DNA from: Embiotoca jacksoni
Taxonomy: Eukaryota > Chordata > Actinopteri > Embiotocidae
Direction of reading: 5' to 3'
Assembly (NCBI GenBank): GCA_022577435.1
Contig: JAKOON010000018.1
Span: 2,408,282 to 2,472,281 of the forward strand
DNA: 64,000 bases
The position numbers and the translations under genes are program-made. The notes beneath the pieces were generated by a model that saw only the letters and a list, made by a program, of their open reading frames with translations, did no database searches and was not told the origin of the DNA. Within the stretch, counting starts at the first letter, position 1. Each line of letters begins with the position of its first letter. Positions 22,600 to 35,640 of the stretch are shown here, one piece after another.

Positions 22600-24399
22600 C
22601 TGCAAAAAAGATAGGTAGAAATAAACCTGCAAAACAAGAACGTGTTTAACTTGATAACAGACGTGCACCACTGCTGGACCCCTGAATCCTCGATGATCTG
22701 GATAACCTTTCATCCTCACACAAACAGCAGACAGGGAGTGCTAGTGAGCAGGTCCTGTTGAGGGAGATTTCGCCTGTAAAACCTGTGAAATCGCTAGGAT
22801 TCAACAAACCAAAGTAGACTGCTTAACGAAGGATGTGGTCTCTGATATAACAGGAAGAATGTCACATATTCTGCACACAACACTGAAACAACTATCAGAA
22901 CAGATTAATTCAAATGAGACTAAATTGACCTACGCAGTGAGATTTTCTTATCTCCCAACGACATTGATGCAGTCAGGACCGAGGCACTTGCACACACCCT
23001 CTCGTGTAATATTGTGATTATACAACAAGTTACCAACTAAATAAAATATGTAATCATATTGTATTCATATCGTGGGGCAATTTGCTCTCAAAATATAACA
23101 TTTTTTGTTGGTGTGATCTCTGTTTGACTAAAAACTGGAAAGCAATCAGTGGCATCAGTAGACTCTTATGTAATGTACGCAATGTTTACTACTCCAGGAA
23201 AGTAGGTCGACCCTTAGCAACCACCTAGCAACGGAGGATTTCTAGTCTGTTTTATTGCTTTCTAGAGATGGTTTATCAAACTGAATAAATACAGCACATA
23301 GAAAACCCTAAACTGCTCAGCTAGCACAGCCGGGTTGTAACTAAGATATCTGATGAACAAAGATATCCATGGACTCATGTGTTTTTAACATTTTAGCTCC
23401 GTGTCATGTGTTCAAACCAAACCGGTCCAGCTAGCCTCTGCTAGGATTGTAAGTGCGTGACTATCCGTGGTGTTACGGTACGGGTGCTCGGAGCGACCAA
23501 AAAAGACCAAAAGAGACCCGACTTCATTTAATAGACCTATAAAAAGGCAAAACAACATTATATTGAATATTATATGAAACTACTAATGGAATTACTTGTT
23601 GTATAATATTGTGGGAGTAACATTGCAGTTGAGCATGGCCAAATAACCTACATATATAAGGCATGCAAACAGTGCCTTCAGTAACTTTTTGCTGACATTT
23701 ATCAAATCCTGTTATGAATGTGAAAATCCTTTTTTTTCATTACTCAACAGTTAAAGGTCTAATTTGCATCGTCTCACTGTGACAGTCTCGGTAATATGAA
23801 ACGATGGGGATGCATTTAATAGTACTTCTTGTACATGAAGACATTTTCTCACAGAAACATAATTGATTAATGTCAGCTCTGCAGACCACTTCACAAAAAC
23901 ACTGTATGCCAATTTCTGTTTTTTAATAGGAACAATGGAGGGTGTAGTCCTACTTGATAGAAGTACATAATGTGAAGTACTTTGTAATTACAACCTGTCA
24001 ACCATTTCATATGGCGGCAGTGAAAAAAGTAAGCTGGGATCATATTTAATAAGAGACAGAGCCACTGAGTAGTGCACACTGGCGATCACAACCATATGGA
24101 GCGTGTGTGAATTACCACAGGCCAACCGGGAGGTGAAAGCCTCATGAAGTCAGTAATAAGTCAAACTGCCAGATGCTCTCTAAAGCTTAGCTGAACATGT
24201 CTGCTTTAATCAACAAGTCACAGAACAGGCATATCCCACAGGTGGAGCTTCTGCGGGTGGATATGAAGGTATTAGAAGCACACTTATTCCTGAAACCCTC
24301 CTCGGTACTCCGTGTGTGAGGGTCCATCGTTCAGACAGGCTGGCCTCATACTCACTGAATAAAATATGGAGGCTGATGTGAGGCTTTCCATTAATAGAC
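22600..24399. other. unique DNA
   Basis: AT-rich, with nothing recognisable apart from short unsupported open frames. Confidence 0.45.
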
Positions 24400-24900
24400 G
24401 AGGCAAACAATGAAAAGACCTTGGTTATATCAGCATGATATTTCTGCTAATATTTCCAAAAGAAGACAGTATTTGAAACCCTGTGAGTATTGGCAAGGTG
24501 CAGCATTTTTCCTTTATTACATTACATCCCCTCGTATTGATCCTGTAAAACAACTTGAGCTCCTTGACCTCATTTCACAAACAGACGCTGTGACATTGTG
24601 CTGGCAAATTAAAATTCAAATCAATCTCCCCTATGCAAAAAAGAAAGGAGCAGAGAGCGGGAGCAACAGAGAAAGACAGAGAGAGAGTGAGCGAACGGGA
24701 GACCTTAAATAAAAGGTGTCATCTTCCCCCGTGGAATTTTAATGAAGTGAATTCTTAGTCCCTTCCCACAGGGAGAGAAGCAAATAGCAGCTGCAATTTA
24801 TCAGCAAACTAGAGTCAAATGTCCCCAGACAGAGGAGGCCTCTCATCAGTGCCTTTAAGAACTGCTGCAGCAGTCATGATAGGGCATTCCCACATGTTAA
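24400..24900. other. candidate conserved non-coding region
   Basis: A non-repetitive stretch with a purine-rich run (24640-24705, AGAGA-type) followed by complex sequence at about 24720-24900 containing GGAATTTTAATGAAGTGAAT, CTGCAGCAG and TCATGATAGG motifs. The texture suggests constraint. It is not proven. Confidence 0.18.
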
Positions 24901-26114
24901 AAGATGAGAATGACAAGAGGGTTTTATATTAAAGTAGCTTCACTGATCCATGTGGGGAAACTGGGTCACTGCACCTGCGAAATGGAAAAAAAAAAAAAAC
25001 ACACACAAACAAAAAATCACAAGATAAGAAAATGTGGGGAAATGCTGCCAGTGGGATGTTCAGAAAAATGGATGGAACTCATTCACCTATTTGGAACATT
25101 TTAAACTGAATATTAAGATTGTTTTTTTTCTTACAAAAGTGCGATTCTAAATTAGGCAAAACTGTGCTCCCTCACTAAGCCAGAGAACTGTAAAGGTGAG
25201 AAAAAGGGTTTCAAGTTTTTTGTGTCTTAACCTCACTGTATCATATTCAAGCGCAATTCAAATGTTAACAGCCCATTAATAGCAATTGTCATCACTCCCA
25301 TTATTTGGCTTCAGACTTGGAAAACTACCCCTAACTGTGACTTCTGGTGGAGGAGGTCAGGTGATGTAAAATAATCAGTGAATATTTCCACATACAGAGG
25401 AGGCTGCGGGTGATTGGATGGTTTCAAACACAGGACTTCTACCCAGAAGGCCACTGTTCACCTCCTGTGTGAAAATAAAATAAAAGTCTACGTTGACTTT
25501 TACATAAAAATATATTTATCTTACTGACTTAAGTCATGTGATCTAAGTTACATAAGTAATGAATTTATTATAACCTGAATCGTGATCTTTTCCTAAACCT
25601 AACCAAACTGTGACCATCTCACAATGTTAACCAGGTTCATTATCGTTACCATGATGACAGAGGTTTTGTGCACGTGTCGGTGGTCCTCTCCAACAGTCAT
25701 GTATGGCATATCTACACTCTGGTTGACGACTGATAATGTCATGGTTTATAAAACACTATCACTAAGCTCGGATAGCAATTCATCAATTCAATCAAAATGA
25801 ATTCTTTGATGTCATGAATGAGGTGGGTGAACTGTACTTAGCCAAGTCTTTCTCACCAGCCTGCCTTAGTCTAAAACCTAAATTTCTTCTTCCTGTAGGT
25901 TTTGAAGGCAGGTTTTTTCTTTTTAAGAAATAGAGTTAAAAAACAGTGTTCATTTCATAATGCTAATATTTATATGGTTAAGTAAAACATCTAACAGTCA
26001 GATTCTGGTCCCAATTCAATTTTGAATTGTGTGTTTCATGTGTTGTTTCAGGCTTCGTAAGGCAGCCCTCTAGTCTAAAGTTTAAGAGCAAGACATTTCA
26101 GTAGTTTAAAATGT
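24901..26114. other. unique DNA
   Basis: Contains a short A-rich/CA tract near 24983-25010. No gene or repeat family was recognised. Confidence 0.45.
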
Positions 26115-26118
26115 GGCT

Positions 26119-26430
26119 GAGGGCGGCACAGTGGTGCAGTGGTTAGCATTGGGGCCTCACAGCAAAAACGTTCCGGGTTCGAATCCCGGCCTGGACCTTT
26201 CTGTGTGAGTTTGCATGTTCTCCTTGTGCCTGCGTGGGTTCTCTCCAGGTACTCCAGCTTCCTCCCACCATCCAAAAACTAAATGCGTCTCAGGGTAATT
26301 GGTGGTTCTACAAATGTCCCTTAGGTGTGAATGGTCTTTGTTTCCGTCTGTCTCTATGTGGTCCTGTGATAGACTGGCAGCCTGTCCAGGGTGTACCCTG
26401 CCTTCACCCAAAGTAAGCAGGATAATCTAA
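26119..26430 (+). mobile_element. tRNA-derived SINE, copy 1
   Basis: Starts GGGCGGCACAGTGGTGCAGTGG with an A-box-like TGGTGCAGTGG (about 26132-26142) and a perfect B box GGTTCGAATCC (26176-26186), i.e. an internal RNA polymerase III promoter. The body then runs through TTTGCATGTTCTCC and CTTCCTCCCACCATCCAAAA to a tail (26335-26425) with GATAGACTGGCAGCCTGTCC and GGTGTACCCTGCCTTC, all typical of an abundant fish element. Antisense frames reading '...GRDSNPE...CEAP..TTAPLCRP' are a well-known source of spurious fish hypothetical proteins. Element naming is uncertain. Confidence 0.8.
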
Positions 26431-26639
26431 GTTGGTTCTTCTTAGACGGAGTGATGTTCCACTTTCTCTCTGGAAGGATTCAAGCAGGCATTTCATACTC
26501 GGTCATAAGTTGAAGCAACATCAAGTAAAGCAGCAAAGCAAATATACCCAAGAAGCCCTTGACAGATGGATACCAGCTGTCTTGAGTTTGGACAAGACAA
26601 AAAAAACCATGATGCATCGTTGGTTGTAATCCATTGTGG
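26431..26639. other. unique DNA
   Basis: Short interval between the SINE and a DNA transposon. Nothing recognised. Confidence 0.5.
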
Positions 26640-27414
26640 CCCTGTTTCCACTTGGCTTTATCAATCCGTCCTCAGCATTCCGAGCGTGATCAGATCACAA
26701 GTGGCCTGCTTCAAGCCGTCTGTTCACACCTCCGAATGCATCTCGAGTGACCAGGTACACCACAGAAATACACAAGTACATAAGCACAGTAACATGAACA
26801 GAAGTTTAAGCAACAGGAATTTAACAAAATTAGATATCTTTGCTTAATGAAGCCTCATTTTAATGCTTCTTTTATACATTTATAAAGTATTTCACGTTTG
26901 TAAAAGTCTGAACACAATTCAGTTAGCTTGAAGACTAATTTGTAGGCTAATTCAAAACCTGAACTGTGGATGAATGTACTGAGCGGGAGGGGGGGGGGTG
27001 TTCTCCCATAGCTGTGGGTCTGTCGTGTCTGCCTCAGCCTCACTTAGCAGCCCGTGTTTCACTAAATAGATGCTTTATAGTGTAAGTTGGCAGTGAATCT
27101 CTACTCTCTGTACAGTTCAGCTGCACTCTGCACAATAATGCAGGAGAAAGCTGCATTTAATTTTATTGCTTATTCAGAGGACGTCAGCGGAGTAGGCTGT
27201 CTTCAAATGAGGCCCAGGACACACTGAGGACACATTGCGTACACACTGCTAAATGAATGTGGCCACATGCATCCCAGAACACTTCTGAATGTGGCCTGAG
27301 CAGGATCTTAATGCGTCCTGGGTGTGTTCACATCTGCACTACAGCTGGCCACCTGTGATCCAAATGATGCCAGGACACATCAGGACGGATTGATAATGTG
27401 AGGTGGAAACAGGG
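26640..27414. mobile_element. 775-bp non-autonomous DNA transposon with long TIRs
   Basis: The ends are imperfect inverted repeats of about 75 bp or more. CCCTGTTTCCAC (26640-26651) matches the reverse complement of 27403-27414 exactly. TATCAATCCGTCCT (about 26660-26673) matches the reverse complement of about 27380-27394 exactly, and GATCACARGTGGCC matches further in. The interior (26770-27180) has no transposase trace and includes a G9-10 run near 26990. No exact target-site duplication was found: the flanks share only TGTG. Superfamily unknown; hAT or piggyBac-like are possibilities. Confidence 0.75.
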
Positions 27415-29639
27415 ACTGTGATACACTACATGGGATATATGATCAATTCATGCTTGGCATCTATTTTCTGCCCCATCATATTTCATCTTTCAGCTAAAGC
27501 TACAATTGGGCTGATTATCAGTAGTTTAAACCTGACGAGGAAACGTCTGGGTACATTAAACCTTTTTGTGCACACTGGATACTTTGAGACTATAGCGTGC
27601 AGCTGTTCTTTTATTGACAAAGTTGAAACAAAAAATGTAATCTTTTCCCTTTACATTTGGAAAGAAATAGCTGGCGTGAAATTATTTTTTCACAAATTAG
27701 GTCTAAAGGGCTGAAATCCCCAACAACCTCTAGAGAAGCTAGAGGTTTCTCACATTCACATGACCCCAGTGTCAGAAAGAATGGGCATACCGGGAATTTT
27801 CCCATTAGACATTTTTCATAGCACCTTTTTCAGAAGAAAGCCTAAGGTGCATTAATGATGGTGGCATACTGCTTAGGAGAGGTCCTGCTATTGTGCAAGC
27901 TGCAGCACTGACATTGCTCCCTGGGACACGACATGGAATTCATTCATACTTGGAGTCGTGTTTGTGTTCACCTAATGAATCTAAGTCCGGTCGTCATTCT
28001 CTTTTAGCTCTGCTTTTGGTCTCTGCCAGCTTGTGCAGGAAATATCTCTTGCTGATAAACTCTCTATTATTTTATACCATCTAATCTCAAACTGTGTCCG
28101 CCTGTTGTTTGCTGCTGAACAGGTAGCATACAGCAGCTTTTTAGAACTGTTTCCTTCAAAAATAGTGTTTGAAATCAATGTCACAAGACTGCTGAGACAA
28201 GAACAGTAAAGACTTCACATGTGATCCCTCACCTCTGCTGTGCGCTGGAATCACTGCTCTGGCCACGTCATGTGACCCTATTGGCCAATAAATGAAAAGA
28301 AGACTTCTGCTAAAACTAACTGCAATAACACATGCAACCATACATTCAAATAATCTAAACATCAACCCAATATACAGAACAAGAAGAGTTGACAGTTTAA
28401 CTGACATTTGTTTTTAAGGCCCCACAAATAAAATCGTAAAGTCAATTGCGTGCCACTCCTGATCCCGTAACGGCGCTCCTGAAACCCCAACCACACACTT
28501 GCTATGTAGCACCATCCTGCTAAAACTTTATACTGTAAGCTTGTCAGGTGTTTTCCCTTTCCTATACATAATTTCTTTTTGTTTACACAGAAATTGTCTC
28601 TGTAAATTTCAGCTTTGCATCAGAATGGATGAAAAGCAACCAGGTCATTTAAATTCTCTTCTCATTATAGTCTGGGAGACACAGATAGAGAGGTCCAATT
28701 TACATTTAGATTGTTTCAGCAGAAGTAAATTAATCAACGCTGCAACCCAGCCAATTCACTTGTACCGAAAACCTATAAGAATGACACACACACACATGCA
28801 TATATTCATATATACATCTGTATTTTTATGGGTAGTGTGTATATAAATTCACACTTATATGAAGTCATTCATATATGTTTATACTGATCAAGAGACGCAA
28901 CAACAGATATCAAAATCTACTGAATCAGCTTTAAACTCCATAGTGTGAATTCGTAACATAACGGTTTAAAAATGTGTGTATTTTTTCTTCACCTTTGTTA
29001 TGGTTTCAGTGTTAAGGTGCCAGGGTCCGAGCATTGACCTGCTGGGCTTTTTAAAGAACTTGTGCACCGTTATAACTGATCTAACAAGGTGTACATCTTT
29101 GAATTCCCTTTGATGCATTCAACAGCATCTTGTCTTGTACACGGATGCTCCCTGATTTTCTTTCTTTTTAAAACTGATCCGTCTCCGGCTGGTAAATGCT
29201 TCATTATGTTTTCCAGCTAGTTGTCTGCTCGGCAGGCAGTATACAGAATATTTAACCGTTATTTTGCTCCTGGAAACAGGTAGATAAAAGTAATAACACT
29301 CAGTCACAAACAGTACATTTAAAATCAAAATAATGAGCCTTAAGATAGCAATAAAGATCTGTAAAGATATCAGGTAAAATTTAGTTTATTCTGATTCTGA
29401 TCTCTTGGGCTCATTTAGGTTGACTTGTTGACCATTTAAAAGAGCATCTTTGAGTAAAAGTACAAATACAAAAACTATTATAAGTCTATAATGAAGGCAA
29501 GTTCGCATAAACATAGCACGTCAATTCAGTTGTACTTCATGTGAATTTACAAGCAGCAGTTTGTCTGGTGGTAAGACCAAATTTAAAAGAAATTCAACCG
29601 TGGGTTCTTCAGCTATTTTTCTTGTGTAAGGGTGTCGAC
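27415..29639. other. unique DNA
   Basis: No recognised gene. A 9-bp-arm hairpin (27725-27733 with 27739-27747, AACCTCTAG arms) and a short AC/AT-rich patch at 28780-28815 are the only structures noted. Confidence 0.45.
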
Positions 29640-29760
29640 CAAAGACAAAGTTAAAACTCCAGGTGGTGCTACAGGGCGGGTCAAAAGGTTGCAGAAATCT
29701 ATGGGAATCACCCTCCGGGGGCCATAAATATCCTTGAACATCATGTTGGATGAACAGGTT
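29640..29760 (+). repeat. partial copy of the unclassified teleost repeat
   Basis: CAGGTGGTGCTACAGGGCGG, then TCAAAAGG, ATCACCCTCCGGGGGCCAT and AAATATCCTTGAACATCAT follow the block order of the family seen at 12.88-13.08 kb (its upstream part). Diverged and truncated. Confidence 0.45.
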
Positions 29761-30291
29761 CACTAACCAGTCTCATCAAATTGGGCCCCAGGAGGTCCAC
29801 ACATTTGATTCCTTGAGAGGCATGACAGACGTAGCCGTTGTGTGTGTGCTTGTGTGTGTTACAGTACTTTTACGAGCTGGCTTTTGGTGGGACTGAAGAA
29901 AGAAGAGCGGGCTTTGTTTAGAGCAGAAATAATCAGCCTGCTGAGGATCAGGAGCTGGGCCGCTGATAACACTCACTCCACTGCTGCTCCGCTGGGGACA
30001 CAGTTCACACACATGCACTCGGGGAGCGTGGAAGACAAGTTCCGTCTGGTGTCGTTTTTCACTCGCAACTCCCAACACTGACTTGATTCACAGTATTTAG
30101 TGTGCTGTATATCACTCTCTGCTGCTCTGAATCTTATTAATATGTAAGTAAACACTTTGATTCTGAAGTTGTCTCCAAACATGTTGGATAGGTGCTGGGT
30201 TTGTTGACCCAGCATTAAAACATGACTCTGAATAATTTCCATAGCAACAAGTATCTTCATAAACAGCTAACCAAGGCAGTTTAGATACTAA
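29761..30291. other. unique DNA
   Basis: Opposite-strand open frames of 79-100 codons overlap here without recognisable domains. A short GT-rich run lies at 29836-29860. Confidence 0.45.
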
Positions 30292-31300
30292 GGGTCTGAT
30301 TTACTAAGATCTCAAATAACGGGTTCTAAATTGCATGTTCCTTCCAAAAGTTAGCAAATTTTCTTCGCACCCGTTTTGCGAGTGATTTTCTGAGTAATTG
30401 CGTCTTTGAAATCAGGTGCAAATCGCTGTATTTTAATGAGGGTTTGCGTGTTAAAGTGATTCCAGCAATGTAAAACAGAGCGACCGCAAAATGAAAAGGA
30501 AATCTAATCCTATTGAAATTAAGAAATATAAATATAACAAGAACAAAACCCTATGTAGGAGATGATCGTCAAGAAAGTTTAATAATGAGGGAAAAACAAA
30601 AAGGTGAAAACAAGGCTAAATAATAAAACATTGGCAAATAAAACAGGAGGGACGGTGGATGAGATCCTCTAACAAACACCGATCAGCAGATCCAGATCTT
30701 TCTGTGATGAGCAGGTGAATTAGTTTCATTCAGTGCCTCTCGAGTGCTCGTGAACGTCATGGAGCTACCTGTGAATTCTGCGGGACACATTCAGGACCTT
30801 GGACAGCTCAGCTGAATAACCGGACTGGGAGGGAGATCCAAGCAGCGATACGTTGGAACGAACCAGAGGCAGGACAATGCTGAGTCGTAAGAAGTTCTGA
30901 CATTGCTGGTGTTACGTGGCTCCTCCTTGTTGTTGGCTGTCAATCATCATTCAGCTCATTCAATAACTCAGAAACGTCTTCGCTGGACAGACCATGTGTC
31001 TGAACAATTTTTCCCTCTGTGATCTCCAAAATGTTTCCATGGGTGTAAAACTATATTCTCTACGTATTCTTTAGTTTCTCTGCGTCTCCTTCTCACCACA
31101 ATAAGAGCAGCCGTCTCTCATAATGTTCATCTGATTAATACGTTCCTTTCAGTCGTACTAAAATACACAACAATCACTTCTCCTTCAGGTTGAGTAAATA
31201 TCGTTGTGGGTGCTAAATTGTTCTATTTGCACGTGTCCTCCCAGTATTTTGCACCTTCAAGCAGAAACACCCAACATTACATATGCATGCAGAAACACTT
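30292..31300. mobile_element. non-autonomous DNA transposon, copy A1 (right end lost)
   Basis: Begins GGGTCTGATTTACTAAG, the terminal repeat also found at both ends of the sister copy at 51150-51935. From about 30695 to 31300 the two copies align almost continuously, for example ATTCTGCGGGACACATTCAG, CTGAGTCGTAAGAAGTTCTG and GTCAATCATCATTCA. A1 keeps about 400 bp (30320-30690) that the sister lacks, but its right terminal repeat is missing. In both copies a minus-strand trace reads EVLNVSRRIH-like, perhaps a relic of a coding sequence. No transposase was identified. Confidence 0.75.
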
Positions 31301-33780
31301 TTCTGGTTTTCAAGAGATTTTTTTTCACATATTTCATGTTATTAGAGGAATTCCTCCTATTACACATTATATTCTTCAGCTTTTTCCAGAAACTATTCTT
31401 TTTATAACAACATATCACCTCATTGTATGTCTATTGCCAACAAACTTTTCTCATAACTTGATGAAAGGGTACAGATTGTGTCAAACAAGGACACGATGAG
31501 TCTTTAGTGACTCATCATAAAGGCTCTTGTAGCAATGTGATAAAGAGGATTCAGACACTGGAAATAGATTCACTTTTGTAAACTCAGATTTCAGATTCAG
31601 AATAAAACGTTTTAAAAAATACCATTTGGAACAGATAAGAAGTGACTATTTGTTGAGGCCCCATGGTTTCCATGTCTACTGACTGACGAAGACTTTCACC
31701 CAGTTCCATTCACACTATAATGTTAAGGTATATGTTGGTCTGTTATGTATATGGGAGTTTGGAGGAGTTTGCTGTCTTCCCATCCTGAGCACAGTGGGAG
31801 GACATAATGAAGGATTTCTGGAGAACTTGGAGGGTTTTCCACCGTGTTTGGGCAGCACCGGACAAAGTAGCGACTACTTCAATTACAAACTGACTTGATC
31901 CATTTTTCTTTTGGCTGCATGTGAAGCACTTTATCGCCCCACAATGGAGGTGGTTTTAGCCCACACTCGTGAAAGTGATGTTGGGATATTCAAGGGCAGT
32001 GGTTTCGCCTGGAGATTAATGACATCTCTGTCCTTGTATTCTTAGTGATGAATTTTAAAGGTGTGTAACTACGAATCGCCTCGCACAGCCTCTCCTAAAA
32101 AATGAACATTCATTTTGTTTTCTTGGCTCGAGCAGTCAACAGTGTGTAGAGAGCGCCTGGTCACAGTTTTGGGCCCCATGCATCCGTAGAGGGATCCGTG
32201 TGGACCCTCGTGGACGTGGACATGGAAGGCATGAATTGGTACATTCACACATCATTGTCATCCCTCCTCTCTCCCCGGGTACAGTTTACCCAGAGAGCCA
32301 CATGAGAATAATGAAGGTCTGAGTTGATACATTTGTTATTGGGTGCTTTATTGAAAAAAAAGAAAAAAGTCCCCGAATCAAACTAACTAAAATAAACAAC
32401 TGATGTGGCTTCATTTACAGGCTGCAGCTGGATACAAGACATCTGAAGCCAGTGCAGATTCCACTATTTAAAAAATCTGATGTTAAAGTATCACCAACTA
32501 TGTACCTGCCATGGGACTTCATGTGTCAAGCAGGTGTGTTTTATGTGGCCTGACTTTTGTCTGGATTTTGATCTTTTACACTGGCGGGATGAGCCCCCTT
32601 CAACTCCTCCACAGAAATATGGAGTAAATCAGGACTTTAAATGATCCGGCTGACACCCCAAACTTAAATTATGCATCAGCACCAATGAATTTTTTAGTTA
32701 CATGCTCATCATGGTTCATTCTGTCTCTTGTGATATGAGCAGCCCTTTGGTATACAGACAGCAGGCGGAAGGCCTCTGTGTGCTGCACAAATTAAAGTGC
32801 AAATGTGGCTTTTGTAAATTCAGACTGTCACAGGGTGCCGTGGCAGGGTTTGACATTAGCATGCTGGATTCAGTATGTATGGTATCTCCAGTTTCTTTAA
32901 GTTTTCATTAAAGCTGTTGAAGAAAACAGGACTTTAATGTGTGGAGTTTAATACAGCACAGTGCTTAGGATTTGCTCTGGATGTATAGAAAAGGAGCTGC
33001 TTGCCTTATTTGGACCAGTCTGTGTTCAGATAAAAACAGCTCTAAATATCAGCATCACTGGGACTCTGGTCTTCTTGATAAATGATGCATGTCTTTTGTT
33101 AGCTGTGGTCACTGCATTCCTAACACTGATTCTGTCACGCTGACGCTGACAGTAATGTATGCATGAAACTGTCGACGGCCCATTAGCGTTAGGAAAATAA
33201 TGCATTGCTAACATATAATTGAGATTCATCAACTAAAACACTGGTCACATCTGATCTCTTAATACAGGAGGTGCCACAAGGCTTTCTGCTTCACTTTCCA
33301 AAGAACAGCACTGGATGGAAATCATCCAATGTGAACATGATTCTCAGGGATACTGGACTGCTAGTCCTGAGATACCAAAAAAAGTGACAAATGACTAGCT
33401 GTCAACTTTATAAAGGTGGTCTAATTTGTTGTACAGGTAGGTGCTGGTGCGCCAAGCTAGCTGCAAAGAGGAGCATTGACAGGCAGCATGCTGCTATATG
33501 ATAAAACATGTCACTGTCTCACAGACTCTTGTCATAAACTCATGAGGTGCAGTAGTCCCTCTGCAGCATCAACACGTGGTGTACAGGGGTGTGACCTCCA
33601 GGTCTGAGCTGACCTGCTGGAGGGAGGCACACACATTTCAATCTCTATATCATTAAGCACAGCTCCCACATGCCTCATATCCACCACTGTCATGCTTGTT
33701 CATAAAAAGACTACAGGAACCTGTCCGAGCAACCGTCGGCGTAGTTTTGACGGAGAACGCCGTAACGGTGCTCTGCCACC
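31301..33780. other. unique DNA
   Basis: AT-rich, without recognised gene or repeat families. Confidence 0.45.
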
Positions 33781-33800
33781 TTTTTTTTTTTTTTTTTTTT
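33781..33800. repeat. poly(T)20 tract
   Basis: Twenty T residues directly after a GC-richer 60-bp stretch. It may be the tail of an antisense retroelement, but the body was not recognised. Confidence 0.9.
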
Positions 33801-34889
33801 CAATTAAGGGAATAATATTTTCACAGTTTTCTTGATACGGTTGAAATTCATTTACATGTTTTAAGTGTTTGAAGATTCAAAGTGCAACTATGTCATTTAG
33901 GAGAGCCAATAAAAACAATTTGTTTCATTTAAGATGAATTAATGGATTAACGACATCAACTTGGAGTCTCATTATGATCTGCTACCATTTGCACTGAGTT
34001 ACTTCATTACACCTTAGTCCAAACTCAACACTTCCTGTATGATTTCAAATTAAAAGCCCTCTAGCATTTCAGTAAACAGAAACTGCTCATTTCTTAAAAA
34101 AGTTTTAATTGTGAAACATTTGCAGGAGCATGTTGAGATGGAAATCAAACAGTCACACTTTAGATGAGTAAGAACTATTTAACAGCAGAATTATCTTGTT
34201 GACTTTATCAAATTAAAGCAATAGAAATATATACATTATTGAAATGCCACCGTAGTGACAGTGGTTAAACCTTGGAAATGAGATGTCCGTGCCCCCGTGT
34301 GTGCACCTGTGCACACACCTCTGCAAGTGCTCACTTGTGCGCTACAGTGCTTCAAGAAATAGCACCACACCCCCGCCAATGACAACAACCTGTTGCTGTT
34401 ATCACAATCCCAGCTGACCTAGACCAACAGCAGTTTACTTACTGGGTAAAAAAAAAAATCGACCAAGGACAGTATATGTATTGTTCTCAATGTAGCCCTC
34501 TCTCATCTGGAAAGATGACTACAATATGGCATGTAATACCATCATACTGAGAAGGCTTGTCAAAAAAAATCAATAACTTCATGGGAAATCCATCCAGATG
34601 CAAATAAATACCAGTCCTCAATTAAGCACCAGCGTCTTCCAGGGCTGAGTGTGGAGCCCCCTGTTTTATCCACTATTTATGCATTACTGCCAAACCATCT
34701 ACAACTCAAACAAGTTGCGAATGATACCACTAATAACATGGTCCTTAACACCAAAGAAAACAATGGGGGTCCTAATGAAGTTTTCAAGGAATTTATCGTG
34801 GTGTAGCCTATTGCTCATAAAAGATAGGTAGTATAAATTGATGGATTCAATTTTACCAAAAGAAAAAGTTAACATCAAATGTCAGGCTC
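33801..34889. other. unique DNA
   Basis: No recognised gene or repeat. Confidence 0.45.
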
Positions 34890-35640
34890 TTACCAGTAGG
34901 GGGCATTCCAAAGGGTTTATGTCCGAGGTGGCAGGGTTGGCCATGATCTCTTGCCTCAGTGTCCCGAAGGCGTGCAGGTCCTGGAGGAGCGGCAGGTTGC
35001 AGCCAATCACCTTCTCAGAAGAGCGAATGATGTTCTTCAGTCCCCTTCATGTCCTTGTCAATGGCAGCAACATTCCAGATGGTGATGGAGAAGGTAGGGA
35101 TGGACTCAGTGATGGCCGTGTATAAGTGCACCATTGTTGCTTGAGGAAGGCTGAATTTCTTCAGCTGAAATAAAATCCTCTGCTGTTCTTTCTTGGTACG
35201 TGAGGCTTCCACCTGAGGTAAAAGATGATGATGGTGCCCAGAAAGCAGAAAGACTCCACAGTGTTGACTGGGGAGTCAGACACGGTGATGGGGGTCGGGG
35301 TGTGCTCCATTGTCTTTAGAGCATTGAGCTCCAGGTTGTTTAGGTCCCACCAGGATAGTCAATCTGTCACTGGTAACTCTCATCCCCATCAGAGGTGAGC
35401 CCAGTGAGGGTGGTGTCGTCTGCAAACTCCAGGATCTTGACTGAATGATCAGTCAAGAGCTGTTTCTCTACTGGGAGAAGAGAACAGGGGAAAGAACACA
35501 GCCTTGAGGGGAACCCGTGCCGATGGTCTGGGATTCAGATGGTTTTCCAGCCCAACATGCTGCTTCCTGTCAGACAGGATGTCAGTCATCCACCTGCAGG
35601 TGCAATCAAGCACGTGTTGCTGGGAGAGCTTACACAACAC
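34890..35640 (-). mobile_element. LINE ORF2 fragment (RT to C-terminus)
   Basis: On the minus strand, in order: RWMTDILSDRKQHV (about 35545-35600), a VKILEFADDTTLTGL block with the catalytic FADD at 35415-35426, SLPQATMVHLYTAITESI then TFSITIW (about 35080-35160), and EKVIGCNLPLLQDLHAFGTL through NPATSDINPLECP (about 34895-35030). These are the RT palm, thumb and C-terminal blocks of an L2/CR1- or Rex1-like fish LINE in the correct order. The reading frame is broken by frameshifts. The fragment stops abruptly at about 35640 against a related LINE in the opposite direction. Confidence 0.82.

Noticed and set aside
26176..26186. B box taken as part of a real tRNA gene
   Set aside because: The flanking sequence does not fold into a tRNA cloverleaf and continues into a SINE body; the same is true at 59985.
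26075..26411. Minus-strand frames resembling 'GRDSNPE...TTAPLCRP' hypothetical proteins
   Set aside because: They are antisense translations of the SINE at 26.12 kb; similar frames at 59.85-60.06 kb come from the second copy.
28455..28480. CGTAACGGCGCTC shared with about 33766 (CGTAACGGTGCTC)
   Set aside because: Similarity does not extend beyond about 15 bp; too short to call a repeat.
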